Positions 45,073 through 53,722 of a stretch of 64,000 nt of DNA are shown here, in pieces (the stretch's first letter is position 1; every line of letters starts with the position of its first letter). The DNA is from Paludibaculum fermentans (lineage in GTDB: Bacteria; Acidobacteriota; Terriglobia; Bryobacterales; Bryobacteraceae). The stretch covers positions 6,959,501 to 7,023,500 of the forward strand of contig NZ_CP063849.1 in assembly GCF_015277775.1 (NCBI RefSeq), in the 5' to 3' direction. The notes under the pieces were generated by a model that made no database searches, was not told the DNA's origin, and was given only the letters and a program-made list of their open reading frames with translations. Made by a program: the position numbers and the translations under genes.

Positions 45073-45708
45073 ATGAAATCCCATCACCATTGGACCGCTG
45101 CTGCCCGCCTGGGGCTGCGCGGCGCGGCCCTCATGCTGCTGACTTTGAGCGTCCTTCCGGCCGCCGACGGCCTGAGTAATTCCGACCGGCAGGCCGGCAT
45201 CGCGCAGTTGGAACGAACCCGCCAAGGCGTCATCGCCGCTACGAAGGGTCTGTCTGAGGCCCAGTGGAAGTTTAAGGCGGGCCCGGAGCGCTGGTCTGTC
45301 GCCGAGACGCTCGAACACATCGCGCTCTCCGAGGATTTCTTCCTCGACATGATCTCGAAGAAGATCATGCAGGCGCCCGCGGGTAAGCCCGATCGGGACT
45401 TCCAGGCCACCGACAAACTGGTGCTGCAGCAGATCGCCGACCGCTCTCACAAAGCCCAGGCGCCCGGTCCGCTGTCCCCCACCGGGCGCTGGTCGCCGCA
45501 GGAGACCCTGGACCATTTCCTGAAGACCCGGGCCCGCACCGAGGACTTCCTCAAGTCCACCGGGGGTCTGCGCGATCACGTGGCCGACTCCCCCCTCGGG
45601 CAACCTCTCGACGCCTACCAGTGGCTACTCTTCTCTTCGGCTCATAGCGAAAGGCACACCGCGCAGATGTTGGAAGTGAAGGCGGATCCCGGTTTTCCGG
45701 CGAAGTAG
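45073..45708 (+). CDS. Exported DinB-superfamily protein
   Basis: A 211-residue protein with a signal peptide (ARLGLRGAALMLLTLSVLPAADG) followed by a DinB_2-like four-helix domain. The conserved WSVAETLEHIALSEDFF (first His) and a late SAHSERHTAQM (His pair) mark the metal site. The start at ATG 45073 is chosen because ggagaactgaaa precedes it and it yields the signal peptide, although the frame is open to 44935. Exported DinB proteins are frequent in Acidobacteriota; their reaction is unknown. A DUF1579-type gene follows after 49 bases. Confidence 0.83.
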   Translation: MKSHHHWTAAARLGLRGAALMLLTLSVLPAADGLSNSDRQAGIAQLERTRQGVIAATKGLSEAQWKFKAGPERWSVAETLEHIALSEDFFLDMISKKIMQAPAGKPDRDFQATDKLVLQQIADRSHKAQAPGPLSPTGRWSPQETLDHFLKTRARTEDFLKSTGGLRDHVADSPLGQPLDAYQWLLFSSAHSERHTAQMLEVKADPGFPAK

Positions 45709-45757
45709 CCACACTCCCGGGGCCGATGGTTTGAACGGAAGAATTCCAGGAGGAAGC

Positions 45758-46240
45758 ATGCAAACCCAAAGACAAAAAGAACACGAATGGCTCCACCAGT
45801 TGATTGGAGAGTGGCAGTTTGACGCGGAGGCGTCGATGAAGCCGGGGCAGCCGCCCGACCACTCCAAAGGCACTGAGGTGGTGCGATCCCTGGGCGGACT
45901 CTGGATCCTGGCCGAAGGCGAAGGCGACATGCCCGGCTGCGGACCAGCCACGTCCCTCATGACGCTCGGCTTCGACACACGGACCAATCGGTTCACCGGC
46001 ACCTGGATCGGGTCGATGATGACCCATCTCTGGCTCTACGACGGCGAACTGAACCTGGTGGGCAATACTTTGACCCTCGACAGCCAGGGCCCGGCCATGA
46101 AGGACCTGACGCAGTTGGGCCGCTACCGCGACGTGATCGAGATCGTCAACGACGGCCATCGCACGCTCACCTCCCACTTCCTGGACGACGACGGGCTCTG
46201 GCGGGCCTTCATGCTGGCCAACTACCGCCGGACCAGGTAG
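45758..46240 (+). CDS. DUF1579-family protein
   Basis: A 160-residue cytoplasmic protein of the DUF1579 type. It shows the typical start EHEWLHQLIGEWQFDAEA, the strand KGTEVVRSLGGLWILAEGEG and later TLGFDTRTNRFTGTWIGSMM. The family is a lipocalin-like beta barrel of unknown role. A strong site (aggagg) precedes ATG 45758. It is probably co-transcribed with the DinB-like gene and ends at a terminator. Confidence 0.85.
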   Translation: MQTQRQKEHEWLHQLIGEWQFDAEASMKPGQPPDHSKGTEVVRSLGGLWILAEGEGDMPGCGPATSLMTLGFDTRTNRFTGTWIGSMMTHLWLYDGELNLVGNTLTLDSQGPAMKDLTQLGRYRDVIEIVNDGHRTLTSHFLDDDGLWRAFMLANYRRTR

Positions 46241-46247
46241 TCGTTGC

Positions 46248-46290
46248 GCGGCGATCCTCCTCATTCCCTCGGGGGCTCGCCGCATTTTTC
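46248..46290 (+). terminator. Intrinsic terminator after the DUF1579 gene
   Basis: GCGGCGA (46248-46254) pairs with TCGCCGC (46277-46283) over a 22-base loop and is followed by ATTTTT. It starts 7 bases after the stop codon. The loop is long, so confidence is moderate. Confidence 0.6.
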
Positions 46291-46373
46291 CTTCCCCCCT
46301 CGCCCTCCGCCGTGGCTTCACCGCCTGACATCGCCAAGCGATTTGGAGTTTACATCGAATCGCTGAAGCCGAC

Positions 46374-46423
46374 TTGACAGTCGTTTCAAACGATCGTATG
46401 ATTCAAACAGTCGTATGAATCAA
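46374..46423 (+). promoter_or_regulatory. TetR-controlled promoter with palindromic operator and direct repeats
   Basis: TTGACA (46374-46379), a 17-base spacer and TATGAT (46397-46402) form a near-consensus sigma-70 promoter. The spacer begins with the palindrome TCGTTTCAAACGA (46381-46393). Two nearly identical direct repeats, TCGTATGATTCAA (46394-46406) and TCGTATGAATCAA (46411-46423), cover the -10 box and the start codon. The expected transcription start lies about 6 bases before ATG 46415. Confidence 0.8.
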
Positions 46424-47104
46424 GCGATTGAAACGGTTGACCAGGGAAACCGGGTCCAGGACACCAAGGAACGGATCCTGGACGCCGCTGAACGGCTCTT
46501 CGCGGAAAACGGCTTTGCCACCACCTCCCTCCGGCAGATCACCGCCGAAGCTCAGGTGAACCTGGCTGCGGTGAACTATCACTTCCAAAACAAGGAATCC
46601 CTGATTCGCGCGGTCCTGCACCGCCGCATCGGTCCCATCAATCAGCGGCGGTTCGACCTGATGGATGCGCTCGAGTTCGCGGCCGGTGAAAGCGGGCCCA
46701 TGGTTCTCGAAGATGTCCTGCGCGCCTTCCTGCTGCCCGTGCTGGAGGCCCGGACATCCTGCCCCGAAATGCGGCACTGGCCGCGCCTGCTCGGGCGTCT
46801 CTATACGGAGCTGCACGGCTCACTGATGGAGCTGTTCCAGCGTGAAATGGCGCCCGCCGCCCAGCGGTTCACCGCCGCCATTAACCGCGCTGAACCCACG
46901 CTGAGTCCGGAAGGGCTGGCCTGGGGTCTCCACTTCGGCATCGGCTCCATGGCCCACTTCCTGGCGGCCGGCGAACTGTTGAAATTCATCTCTCGCGGCA
47001 TAGTTGACCCCGACGACCACATGGAAGCTCTCAAGCATCTGGTGGCCTACATGGCCGGCGGCCTGCGCGCACTGCGAACTGAAAACAAGGAGGCTGCGCA
47101 ATGA
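46415..47104 (+). CDS. TetR/AcrR-family repressor of the efflux operon
   Basis: A 229-residue regulator. The N-terminal HTH is textbook: DTKERILDAAERLFAENGFA, then LRQITAEAQVNLAAVNYHF. A C-terminal ligand domain follows, with a TetR_C-like helix set of the CecR/YbiH kind. No Shine-Dalgarno sequence precedes ATG 46415. Its own promoter contains a palindrome and direct repeats that run into the coding sequence, so autoregulation is likely. Its stop overlaps the ATG of the TolC-like gene (ATGA), placing the whole efflux operon under the same control. Confidence 0.9.
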   Translation: MNQAIETVDQGNRVQDTKERILDAAERLFAENGFATTSLRQITAEAQVNLAAVNYHFQNKESLIRAVLHRRIGPINQRRFDLMDALEFAAGESGPMVLEDVLRAFLLPVLEARTSCPEMRHWPRLLGRLYTELHGSLMELFQREMAPAAQRFTAAINRAEPTLSPEGLAWGLHFGIGSMAHFLAAGELLKFISRGIVDPDDHMEALKHLVAYMAGGLRALRTENKEAAQ

Positions 47105-48429
47105 GCGCACCGCGTCTCGTCCTGTTGGTTGGATTGGCGGCCTGGACCTGTGTCGCGCAGGAGCAGAAAGCTCTGTCGTTGAGCCTGGGTAAGGCCGTCG
47201 AAATCGCCACGGCTCCCGATGGAGCCACCCGTGTCCGTCTCGCCGCGGAACAGATCAAAGCCGCCGATGCCCGGCGGGCCCGCGCGCTGGGCCTGCTGCG
47301 GCCCACCGTCGACGGCAGCTATACGTTCCGTAGCTTCACCAACAATCTGCAGGCCATGGGCATCAGCTTCCCATCGATCCCCGGTTTCCAGATCCCCACC
47401 CTGGTGGGCCCCATCGAAACCAGCGACTACCGCGTCTCGGCCACGCAGAGCCTCTTCGACCTGCCTTCCATTAAGCGTTATCAGTCCTCCAAGGCGCAGG
47501 TCTCTGCCGCGCGGGCCGATAACGAGGCCCAGGTGAACCAGACCAAAGGCACGGTGGCCAAGGCCTATCTGAACGCCCTGCGCGCCGATGCCGCCTGGAA
47601 TACCGCCCAGGCCAACGTCGCGCTGGCCGAGCGCCTGGTCAAACAGGCCCAGTCCCAGAAGACGGCCGGCACCGGCACGGGCATCGACATCACCCGCACC
47701 GAGGTCTCGCTGGCCAACGAGCGCCAGCGCCTGATCGTCGCACAGGAAGACCGCGAAACCGCGCGCCTGAACCTGCTGCGGGCCATGGGCGTGAACCTCG
47801 ACGTCGCCCTCGATCTCACTGATCCGATGACTTACGTGCCCGCCGAGGTGCCCGAACCCGCCAAGGCCGTCACCGCCGCGCGCGAGCTGCGCCCCGAGCT
47901 CAAGGCCCAGGCCGAGCGCGAACGCTCAGCCAAACTCAGCTACGACGCCATGAAGTACGAGCAGCTCCCGCGCGTCTCAGCCTTCGGGGATTACGGAGTC
48001 CTGGGCCGCGCCACCGAGATGCTGCTGCCCACGCGCTCCGCCGGACTCTCGATGAAGCTGCCCATCTTCGGCGTGAACCGCAAGGATCCCGAACGGGCCG
48101 AATCCGCCTCGCTGCTTCGCCAGGAAGGGATCAAAACGCATGACACCGCGCAGCAGGTGGAACTCGAGATCCGTGTCGCCGTCACGGCCCTGAAATCGGC
48201 CGAGAGCCAGGTGGCGGTGGCGATGGAAGCCCTCACCCAGTCGGAGAAGGAGCTTGCTCAGGCGGAGCGCCGCTACGAGGCGGGGGTCGCTATCGGCGTC
48301 GAGGTCACCGACGCCCAGGCGCGCGTCGCCAGGTCTCGCGAGAACAACGTGGCCGCAGTATTCAAACAGAAGTCCGCGCGCATCGATCTGGGCGTCGCGG
48401 TAGGCAACATCGATCTGATGCTGCAGTGA
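47101..48429 (+). CDS. TolC-like outer-membrane efflux protein
   Basis: A 442-residue outer-membrane factor with a signal peptide (LVLLVGLAAWTCVAQ) and two OEP repeats. Long heptad-rich helices such as ADNEAQVNQTKGTVAKAYLN and QSEKELAQAERRYEAGVAIG correspond to the periplasmic tunnel. It would form the exit duct for the ABC exporter encoded downstream. It overlaps tetR by 4 bases, and a 15-base gap precedes the HlyD-like gene. No N-terminal lipobox is seen. Confidence 0.87.
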   Translation: MSAPRLVLLVGLAAWTCVAQEQKALSLSLGKAVEIATAPDGATRVRLAAEQIKAADARRARALGLLRPTVDGSYTFRSFTNNLQAMGISFPSIPGFQIPTLVGPIETSDYRVSATQSLFDLPSIKRYQSSKAQVSAARADNEAQVNQTKGTVAKAYLNALRADAAWNTAQANVALAERLVKQAQSQKTAGTGTGIDITRTEVSLANERQRLIVAQEDRETARLNLLRAMGVNLDVALDLTDPMTYVPAEVPEPAKAVTAARELRPELKAQAERERSAKLSYDAMKYEQLPRVSAFGDYGVLGRATEMLLPTRSAGLSMKLPIFGVNRKDPERAESASLLRQEGIKTHDTAQQVELEIRVAVTALKSAESQVAVAMEALTQSEKELAQAERRYEAGVAIGVEVTDAQARVARSRENNVAAVFKQKSARIDLGVAVGNIDLMLQ

Positions 48430-48444
48430 GATTTCCGGGAGAAG

Positions 48445-49629
48445 ATGAACGTGGATAAGAAGAAAGTAATCATCCCTGTGATCCTGGTGGTGGCGGCCGG
48501 CGGCGCCCTGGCGTGGCGGGCAACCCATCCGGGAGAGGATCCCAACGTAATCAGGATTAGCGGCAACATCGAGTTGACGCAGGTCGACCTGTCGTTCAAG
48601 ATGCCTGGCCGGATGGTGGAGCTGAACGTCGACGAAGGCGACACGGTGAAGCCGGGCCAGGTCGTGGCGCGCACCGACACCAACGAGCTGAAGCAGCAGT
48701 TGAACCGCGAGATGGCCGGCGTCGATTCCGCCCAGAGCGCGCTGACCCAGCTCCACACGTCCATCCAGTTCCAGAAGGCCAGCATCGAGGGCGACGTGGC
48801 CCTCAAACGCGCCGACCTCGCCGCCGCCGAGGCCCGCCTGCAGGAGATGCTCAACGGCAGCCGGCCCCAGGAACTGGAGTCCGCCCGCGCGGCCATGGCC
48901 GAGGCCCTGACGCAGAATCAGCAGGCCCAGCTCGACTGGCAGCGCGCGCAAACCCTCTATAAGAACGACGACATCTCCACCGCCCAGCGCGACCAGTTTA
49001 AGACCAAGGCGGAAGCCACGGCCGCCGCGCTGAAACGCGCGCAGGAGCAGTTGGGCATGGTCCAGGAAGGCCCCAGGAAAGAGCAGATCGAGCAGCAGAG
49101 GGCCCAGGTCGCCCGTGCCCGGGCTGCTGTCCAACTGTCCGAGGCCAATCGCATTGACCTCAAGCGCCGCGAAGAGGAAGTCGGCATGCGGCAGGCCGAG
49201 ATCCAGCGCGCCAAGTCGCAGACCGGCGTCCTCGACGTGCAGATGAACGACCGCATCCTGGTCGCGCCCGTCGGCGGAGTCGTGCTCTCCAAATCGGCCG
49301 AGATGGGCGAGATCCTGGCGGCCGGCGCCACGGTGGTAACGCTAGGCGACGTTGACAAGCCGTGGGTTCGCGGCTACGTCAGCGAGAGCGACCTCGGCCG
49401 CGTCAAGCTCGGCATGCCCGCCGTGGTGAAGACCGATTCGTTCAAAGGCAAGGAGTACAAGGGCAAGGTCACCTTCATCTCCGCCGAAGCGGAATTCACC
49501 CCCAAGCAGATCCAGACCACGGAAGAACGCCAGAAGCTCGTCTACCGCATCAAAATCGAAGTCGAAAACCCCAATCACGAGTTGAAGTTGAACATGCCCG
49601 TGGACGCGGAAATCGTCCTCGGCCGCTAG
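48445..49629 (+). CDS. HlyD/YbhG-like membrane-fusion protein
   Basis: A 394-residue periplasmic adaptor anchored by one N-terminal helix (VIIPVILVVAAGGALAW). A biotinyl-lipoyl-like half (GNIELTQVDLSFKMPGRMVE) flanks a long coiled-coil hairpin (residues about 75-250, rich in Ala/Gln/Arg). The second lipoyl half (DRILVAPVGGVVLSKSAEMG) and a beta-barrel domain follow. It resembles E. coli YbhG and bridges the permeases to the TolC-like duct. Its TAG stop overlaps the next GTG by one base. Confidence 0.9.
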   Translation: MNVDKKKVIIPVILVVAAGGALAWRATHPGEDPNVIRISGNIELTQVDLSFKMPGRMVELNVDEGDTVKPGQVVARTDTNELKQQLNREMAGVDSAQSALTQLHTSIQFQKASIEGDVALKRADLAAAEARLQEMLNGSRPQELESARAAMAEALTQNQQAQLDWQRAQTLYKNDDISTAQRDQFKTKAEATAAALKRAQEQLGMVQEGPRKEQIEQQRAQVARARAAVQLSEANRIDLKRREEEVGMRQAEIQRAKSQTGVLDVQMNDRILVAPVGGVVLSKSAEMGEILAAGATVVTLGDVDKPWVRGYVSESDLGRVKLGMPAVVKTDSFKGKEYKGKVTFISAEAEFTPKQIQTTEERQKLVYRIKIEVENPNHELKLNMPVDAEIVLGR

Positions 49630-50552
49630 TGCCCACGTCCATGATTCGCATCGACAAAGTAACGCGACGGTTCGGTCCGCTCGAAGCCGTGAAGGACCTC
49701 AGCCTGGACATCGCCGAAGGCGAAATCTTCGGGCTGGTCGGGCCGGACGGCGCGGGCAAAACCACCACCCTGCGCATGCTCGTCGGCCTGATGGATCCCA
49801 CCCAGGGCAGCCTCTCCGTGGCCGGCCTCGACGTGGGTAAAAACCTCGATGCCGTGAAGGACCAGATCGGCTACATGGCGCAGAAGTTCGGCCTGTATGG
49901 CGATCTCACCGTGGAAGAGAACATGTTCTTCTACAGCGACCTCTTCGGCATCGACCACGCGGAACGCGATCGCATGATGGCCGAGTTCCTGGACATGACC
50001 CGCATGACGCCGTTCCGCCAACGGCCCGCGGCCAAGCTCAGCGGCGGCATGAAGCAGAAGCTGGCCCTCATGTGCACGCTGCTGCACCGGCCCCGAGTCC
50101 TCTTCCTCGACGAGCCCACCAACGGTGTCGATCCCCTCTCTCGCCGCGACTTCTGGGAGATTCTGTACCGCCTCGCGTCGGAAGGCATGACGATCCTCGT
50201 CTCCACCGCCTACCTCGACGAAGCCGAGCGCTGCAGCCGCGTGGGCCTCATGCACAAGGGCCGGCTCATCCGTTGCGACAAACCCGCCATTTTGAAACAG
50301 CAACTCGCGCCGCAGTGTTTCCGGGCGGAATCGGCTGACCTGCGCGCCGCCCGCGGCCGCCTCCAGAACACCCCCGGAGTGCTGGGTGCCGAGCCCGCCG
50401 GCGCAGCCCTGCACGTCTATCTCGAGGCCGGCACCGCAGCCGCCGATGTGGAGCGCGCGGCCGGCGATGTCCGCCTGAACCCGCTGGATCCGGCTCTCGA
50501 AGACGTCTTCATCGCCCTCATCCGCACGGAGGAACGCCATGCAGCCGCATAA
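49629..50552 (+). CDS. ABC transporter ATPase, first subunit, lacking the H-loop histidine
   Basis: A 307-residue nucleotide-binding subunit. Walker A is GPDGAGKTT (about residue 38), the signature is LSGGMKQK, and Walker B is VLFLDEPTNGVD with its catalytic Glu. The switch (H-loop) position reads VSTAYLDEAE, where Ala replaces the usual His. A C-terminal regulatory extension of about 80 residues follows. In E. coli YbhF two such domains are fused; here they are separate genes. The start is GTG 49629, overlapping the previous stop, or ATG 49641; neither has a good ribosome-binding site. Confidence 0.9.
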   Translation: MPTSMIRIDKVTRRFGPLEAVKDLSLDIAEGEIFGLVGPDGAGKTTTLRMLVGLMDPTQGSLSVAGLDVGKNLDAVKDQIGYMAQKFGLYGDLTVEENMFFYSDLFGIDHAERDRMMAEFLDMTRMTPFRQRPAAKLSGGMKQKLALMCTLLHRPRVLFLDEPTNGVDPLSRRDFWEILYRLASEGMTILVSTAYLDEAERCSRVGLMHKGRLIRCDKPAILKQQLAPQCFRAESADLRAARGRLQNTPGVLGAEPAGAALHVYLEAGTAAADVERAAGDVRLNPLDPALEDVFIALIRTEERHAAA

Positions 50553-51294
50553 CGGTTCCACTGTCATCGTCGAGAACCTCGTCAAGCGCTTTGGCGACTT
50601 CGTTGCCGTCGACAATGTGACCCTCAGCGTCTCCAAGGGCGAGATCTTCGGCTTCCTCGGCCCCAACGGCGCCGGCAAGTCCACCACCATCCGTATCCTC
50701 TGCGGCCTGCTGGGCCCCACCTCCGGCCGCGCCGAAGTCTATGGCTTCGACGTCGCGAAAGAGCCCGAGCGCGTCAAAAAGTCCATCGGCTACATGTCGC
50801 AGAAGTTCTCCCTCTACGACGACCTCACCGTAGGCGAGAACATCGACTTCTTCAGCGGCGTCTACGGCGTCCCCAAGGACAAACGGGCCGAACGCAAGGC
50901 ATACGTCCTCAAAATGGCCGGCATCGAGGGCGAAGTCGCCCGGATGACCCGCCAACTCGCCGGAGGCTGGAAGCAGCGCCTGGCGCTAGGTTGCGCCATC
51001 CTGCATGAGCCGCCCGTGGTCTTTCTCGACGAGCCTACCTCCGGCGTCGACCCCATCGCTCGCCGCCAGTTCTGGGACCTCATCTACGACATGGCTGCCG
51101 GCGGCACCACCGTCTTCGTCTCCACGCACTACATGGACGAGGCCGAGTACTGCCATCGCCTGGCGCTGATGTATCGCGGCCGCATGATCGAACTCGGCAC
51201 CCCGGCCGAGTTGAAACAGAACGAAGGCGAGGGAGCCACAATGGACTCGGTCTTCATTGCCAGCATTGAACGCGAGGAGGCTCGGGAGCAATGA
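50539..51294 (+). CDS. ABC transporter ATPase, second subunit, with altered signature motif
   Basis: A 251-residue ATPase overlapping the first by 14 bases. Walker A GPNGAGKST, Walker B VVFLDEPTSGVD and the H-loop VSTHYMDEAE are intact, but the signature reads LAGGWKQR instead of LSGGQ-like. Paired with the first subunit this would leave one consensus and one degenerate ATP site. It overlaps the first permease gene by 4 bases. Membership in the YbhF/drug-exporter ATPase group is clear from the layout. Confidence 0.92.
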   Translation: MQPHNGSTVIVENLVKRFGDFVAVDNVTLSVSKGEIFGFLGPNGAGKSTTIRILCGLLGPTSGRAEVYGFDVAKEPERVKKSIGYMSQKFSLYDDLTVGENIDFFSGVYGVPKDKRAERKAYVLKMAGIEGEVARMTRQLAGGWKQRLALGCAILHEPPVVFLDEPTSGVDPIARRQFWDLIYDMAAGGTTVFVSTHYMDEAEYCHRLALMYRGRMIELGTPAELKQNEGEGATMDSVFIASIEREEAREQ

Positions 51295-52424
51295 ACTGGC
51301 GCCGCTTCTACGCGATCTTCCATAAGGAAGCCCTGCACATCCTGCGCGACTGGCGCAGCCTCATGATGGCCCTGGCTGTCCCGCTGATGCTGTTGCTGCT
51401 GTTCGGCTATGCGCTGACGCTCGACGTCGATCAGATTCCGACGGTCGTCTACGACCAGGACCAGACCCCGCAAAGCCGTGAGGTGGTGCAGCGCCTTCGC
51501 GGCTCGCGTTACTTCAAGATCGTCGAATCGCAGGGCGACTACCGCAAGATTGTCGACCGCATCGACAAGAGCACCGCCCTCATGGGCATCGTGATCCCCA
51601 ATCGCTTCGCGCACAAGATCGAGGCCAACGAAGAGGCCCAGATCCAGATCCTGGTGGACGGCAGCGACTCGAACACCGCCGGCATCGGCGCCGGCTACGC
51701 CGAAGCGTTGATCATGGCGTACGCCCAGGAACTGCGCGAGGCGCGCATGATCCGCCAGGGCATGAGCCGCCCGAAGTTCCCCATCGATGCCCGTGTGCGC
51801 GTCCTCTATAACAATGAGATGAAGTCGCGGAACTTCATTGTGCCCGGCCTCATCGCTGTCATCCTCATGATCATCGCGGCTCTGCTGACGTCGCTCACAG
51901 TGGCCCGCGAATGGGAGAACGGGACCATGGAGCAGTTGCTTTCCACGCCCGTGCGGCCCACGGAACTGCTGCTGGGCAAGCTGTGTGCCTACTTTGTCCT
52001 GGGGATGTTCGACATGGCCATCGCCCTCTTTGTCGCCGTGGGCATCTTCGCCGTCCCCCTGCGCGGCAGCACCCTGCTGCTGGTCTCGTCCTCGGCGCTC
52101 TTCCTCTTCGGCGCTCTGTGCTGGGGCATCTTCCTGTCCACCGTCACGCGCTCACAGTTGCTGGCCTATCAGCTCTCGCTGCTCAGCAGCTTCCTGCCGG
52201 CCTTCCTGCTGAGCGGCTTCATCTATGCGATCGAGAACATGCCCACCGTCATCCAGCAGTTCACACGCATCGTACCGGCTCGCTACTTTGTCTCCATTCT
52301 GCAAGGCGTGTTCCTGAAAGGCATCGGACTCTCGGTGCTCTGGAGCGACATGCTGTTTCTGCTCATTTACGGCGGACTGATCTTTTCACTGGCTGCGCGC
52401 AAGATGCGGCAGAAGATGGCCTAG
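51291..52424 (+). CDS. ABC-2 type permease, first subunit (YbhS/YbhR-like)
   Basis: A 377-residue membrane protein with an N-terminal helix (LMMALAVPLMLLLLFGYAL), a periplasmic domain of about 140 residues and five C-terminal helices, the ABC2_membrane_3 pattern. The loop with TVAREWENGTMEQLLSTPVR is the conserved coupling region before helix 3. It forms the transmembrane pore with the next gene product. Its start overlaps the second ATPase stop. Confidence 0.9.
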   Translation: MNWRRFYAIFHKEALHILRDWRSLMMALAVPLMLLLLFGYALTLDVDQIPTVVYDQDQTPQSREVVQRLRGSRYFKIVESQGDYRKIVDRIDKSTALMGIVIPNRFAHKIEANEEAQIQILVDGSDSNTAGIGAGYAEALIMAYAQELREARMIRQGMSRPKFPIDARVRVLYNNEMKSRNFIVPGLIAVILMIIAALLTSLTVAREWENGTMEQLLSTPVRPTELLLGKLCAYFVLGMFDMAIALFVAVGIFAVPLRGSTLLLVSSSALFLFGALCWGIFLSTVTRSQLLAYQLSLLSSFLPAFLLSGFIYAIENMPTVIQQFTRIVPARYFVSILQGVFLKGIGLSVLWSDMLFLLIYGGLIFSLAARKMRQKMA

Positions 52425-52431
52425 GAGGGCG

Positions 52432-53589
52432 ATGGCAATGTGGGAACGTGTACTGGAAATCATCCGTAAGGAGTTTCGCCAGACGCTGCGCGAACCGCGT
52501 ATGCGCGGCATCCTCATCGGGCCGCCCCTGCTCCAGATGATCATCTTCGGCTTCGCCGTGAACCTCGATGTCGAGCACGTCCGGCTGGGCTGGATGGACC
52601 TCGACAAATCGGTCGAAAGCTTCGAGCTGCGCAAGCGCTTCGACGGCAACCGCACCTTTACCATCACCGCCGAGGCAGGCAGCGAACAGGCCGCCCAGGA
52701 CCTGCTGGACCGCGGCAAGGTGCAGTGCCTCGTGCGCATCCCCACCCGCTTCGGAGCCGATGTGCTCGCCGGACGCCAGGCCGAAGTGCAGATCCTGCTC
52801 GACGGTTCGAACTCGAACACAGCTTCGATCATCTCGAACTACGCCAACGGCATCATCGCCACCCGCAACCAGCAACTGCTGCGCGAGCAGCAGATCAAGA
52901 AACTGGTGGGCCGCACACAGAATGGACCCGTCCTGCTGCGCATCCCGGGCATTCGAGTGGAGCGGCGCATCTGGTTCAACGAGGAGTTGCGCAGCCGCAA
53001 CTACTTCGTCCCCGGCGTGGTCGTGAACATCATCATGCTCGTGACACTGATGCTCACCTCACTCTCCATCGTGCGCGAGAAGGAGATCGGCACGATGGAG
53101 CAGATCATGGTGACGCCCATCCGGCCCATTGAGCTGATGCTGGGCAAGACCATCCCCTTCGCCATCATCGGCTTCTTTGACCTGATCCTGGTGGTGACCA
53201 TCGCCCTCACCATCTTCCACGTCCCTTTCCGGGGCAGCTTCCTGACCCTCGCCGGCGCGAGCGCCCTGTTCCTGCTGTCCACCCTCGGGGCCGGCCTCTT
53301 CATGAGTACGATCTCCGACACACAGCAGCAGGCCATGATGGCCTCGTTCTTCTTCTTCCAGCCGGCCTTCATGCTGAGCGGCTTCACGTTCCCCATCCGC
53401 AACATGCCGCTGCCGGTGCAGTGGATCACCTACCTCAATCCCCTGCGCTACTTCATGGACATCGTGCGCGGCGTCTTCCTGAAAGGCAGCGGAGTCTCGG
53501 TCCTATGGCCGCAGATGTGCCTGCTGGCCCTCTTCGGAGTCACCATCCTGACGCTCAGCGCCCTGCGCTTCCACAAGCGGCTGGACTGA
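52432..53589 (+). CDS. ABC-2 type permease, second subunit (YbhS/YbhR-like)
   Basis: A 385-residue paralogue of the preceding permease with the same topology. It has an N-terminal helix (ILIGPPLLQMIIFGFAVNLD), a periplasmic domain, then five helices. The coupling region reads IVREKEIGTMEQIMVTPIRP. It lies 7 bases after the first permease and is the last gene of the efflux operon, which ends at the shared terminator at 53663. By analogy with YbhFSRG, substrates may include drugs or cations; this is inference. Confidence 0.9.
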   Translation: MAMWERVLEIIRKEFRQTLREPRMRGILIGPPLLQMIIFGFAVNLDVEHVRLGWMDLDKSVESFELRKRFDGNRTFTITAEAGSEQAAQDLLDRGKVQCLVRIPTRFGADVLAGRQAEVQILLDGSNSNTASIISNYANGIIATRNQQLLREQQIKKLVGRTQNGPVLLRIPGIRVERRIWFNEELRSRNYFVPGVVVNIIMLVTLMLTSLSIVREKEIGTMEQIMVTPIRPIELMLGKTIPFAIIGFFDLILVVTIALTIFHVPFRGSFLTLAGASALFLLSTLGAGLFMSTISDTQQQAMMASFFFFQPAFMLSGFTFPIRNMPLPVQWITYLNPLRYFMDIVRGVFLKGSGVSVLWPQMCLLALFGVTILTLSALRFHKRLD

Positions 53590-53662
53590 CAGACCCGTAA
53601 GCGAGCGGGTGAGCAGTCAATACTCCCCAACCGTTCGGAAGGAAGGTTGTCTGCCCGAAAAG

Positions 53663-53703
53663 GAAAAGGCCCGCGCACGCCATTGGGCGCCGCGGGCCTT
53701 TTC
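53663..53703. terminator. Bidirectional terminator between efflux operon and receptor gene
   Basis: AAAAGGCCCGCG (53664-53675) pairs perfectly with CGCGGGCCTTTT (53691-53702) over a 15-base loop. The A and T flanks suit termination from both convergent units. Confidence 0.9.
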
Positions 53704-53722
53704 GTCTTCGCTCTGCTGCCAG

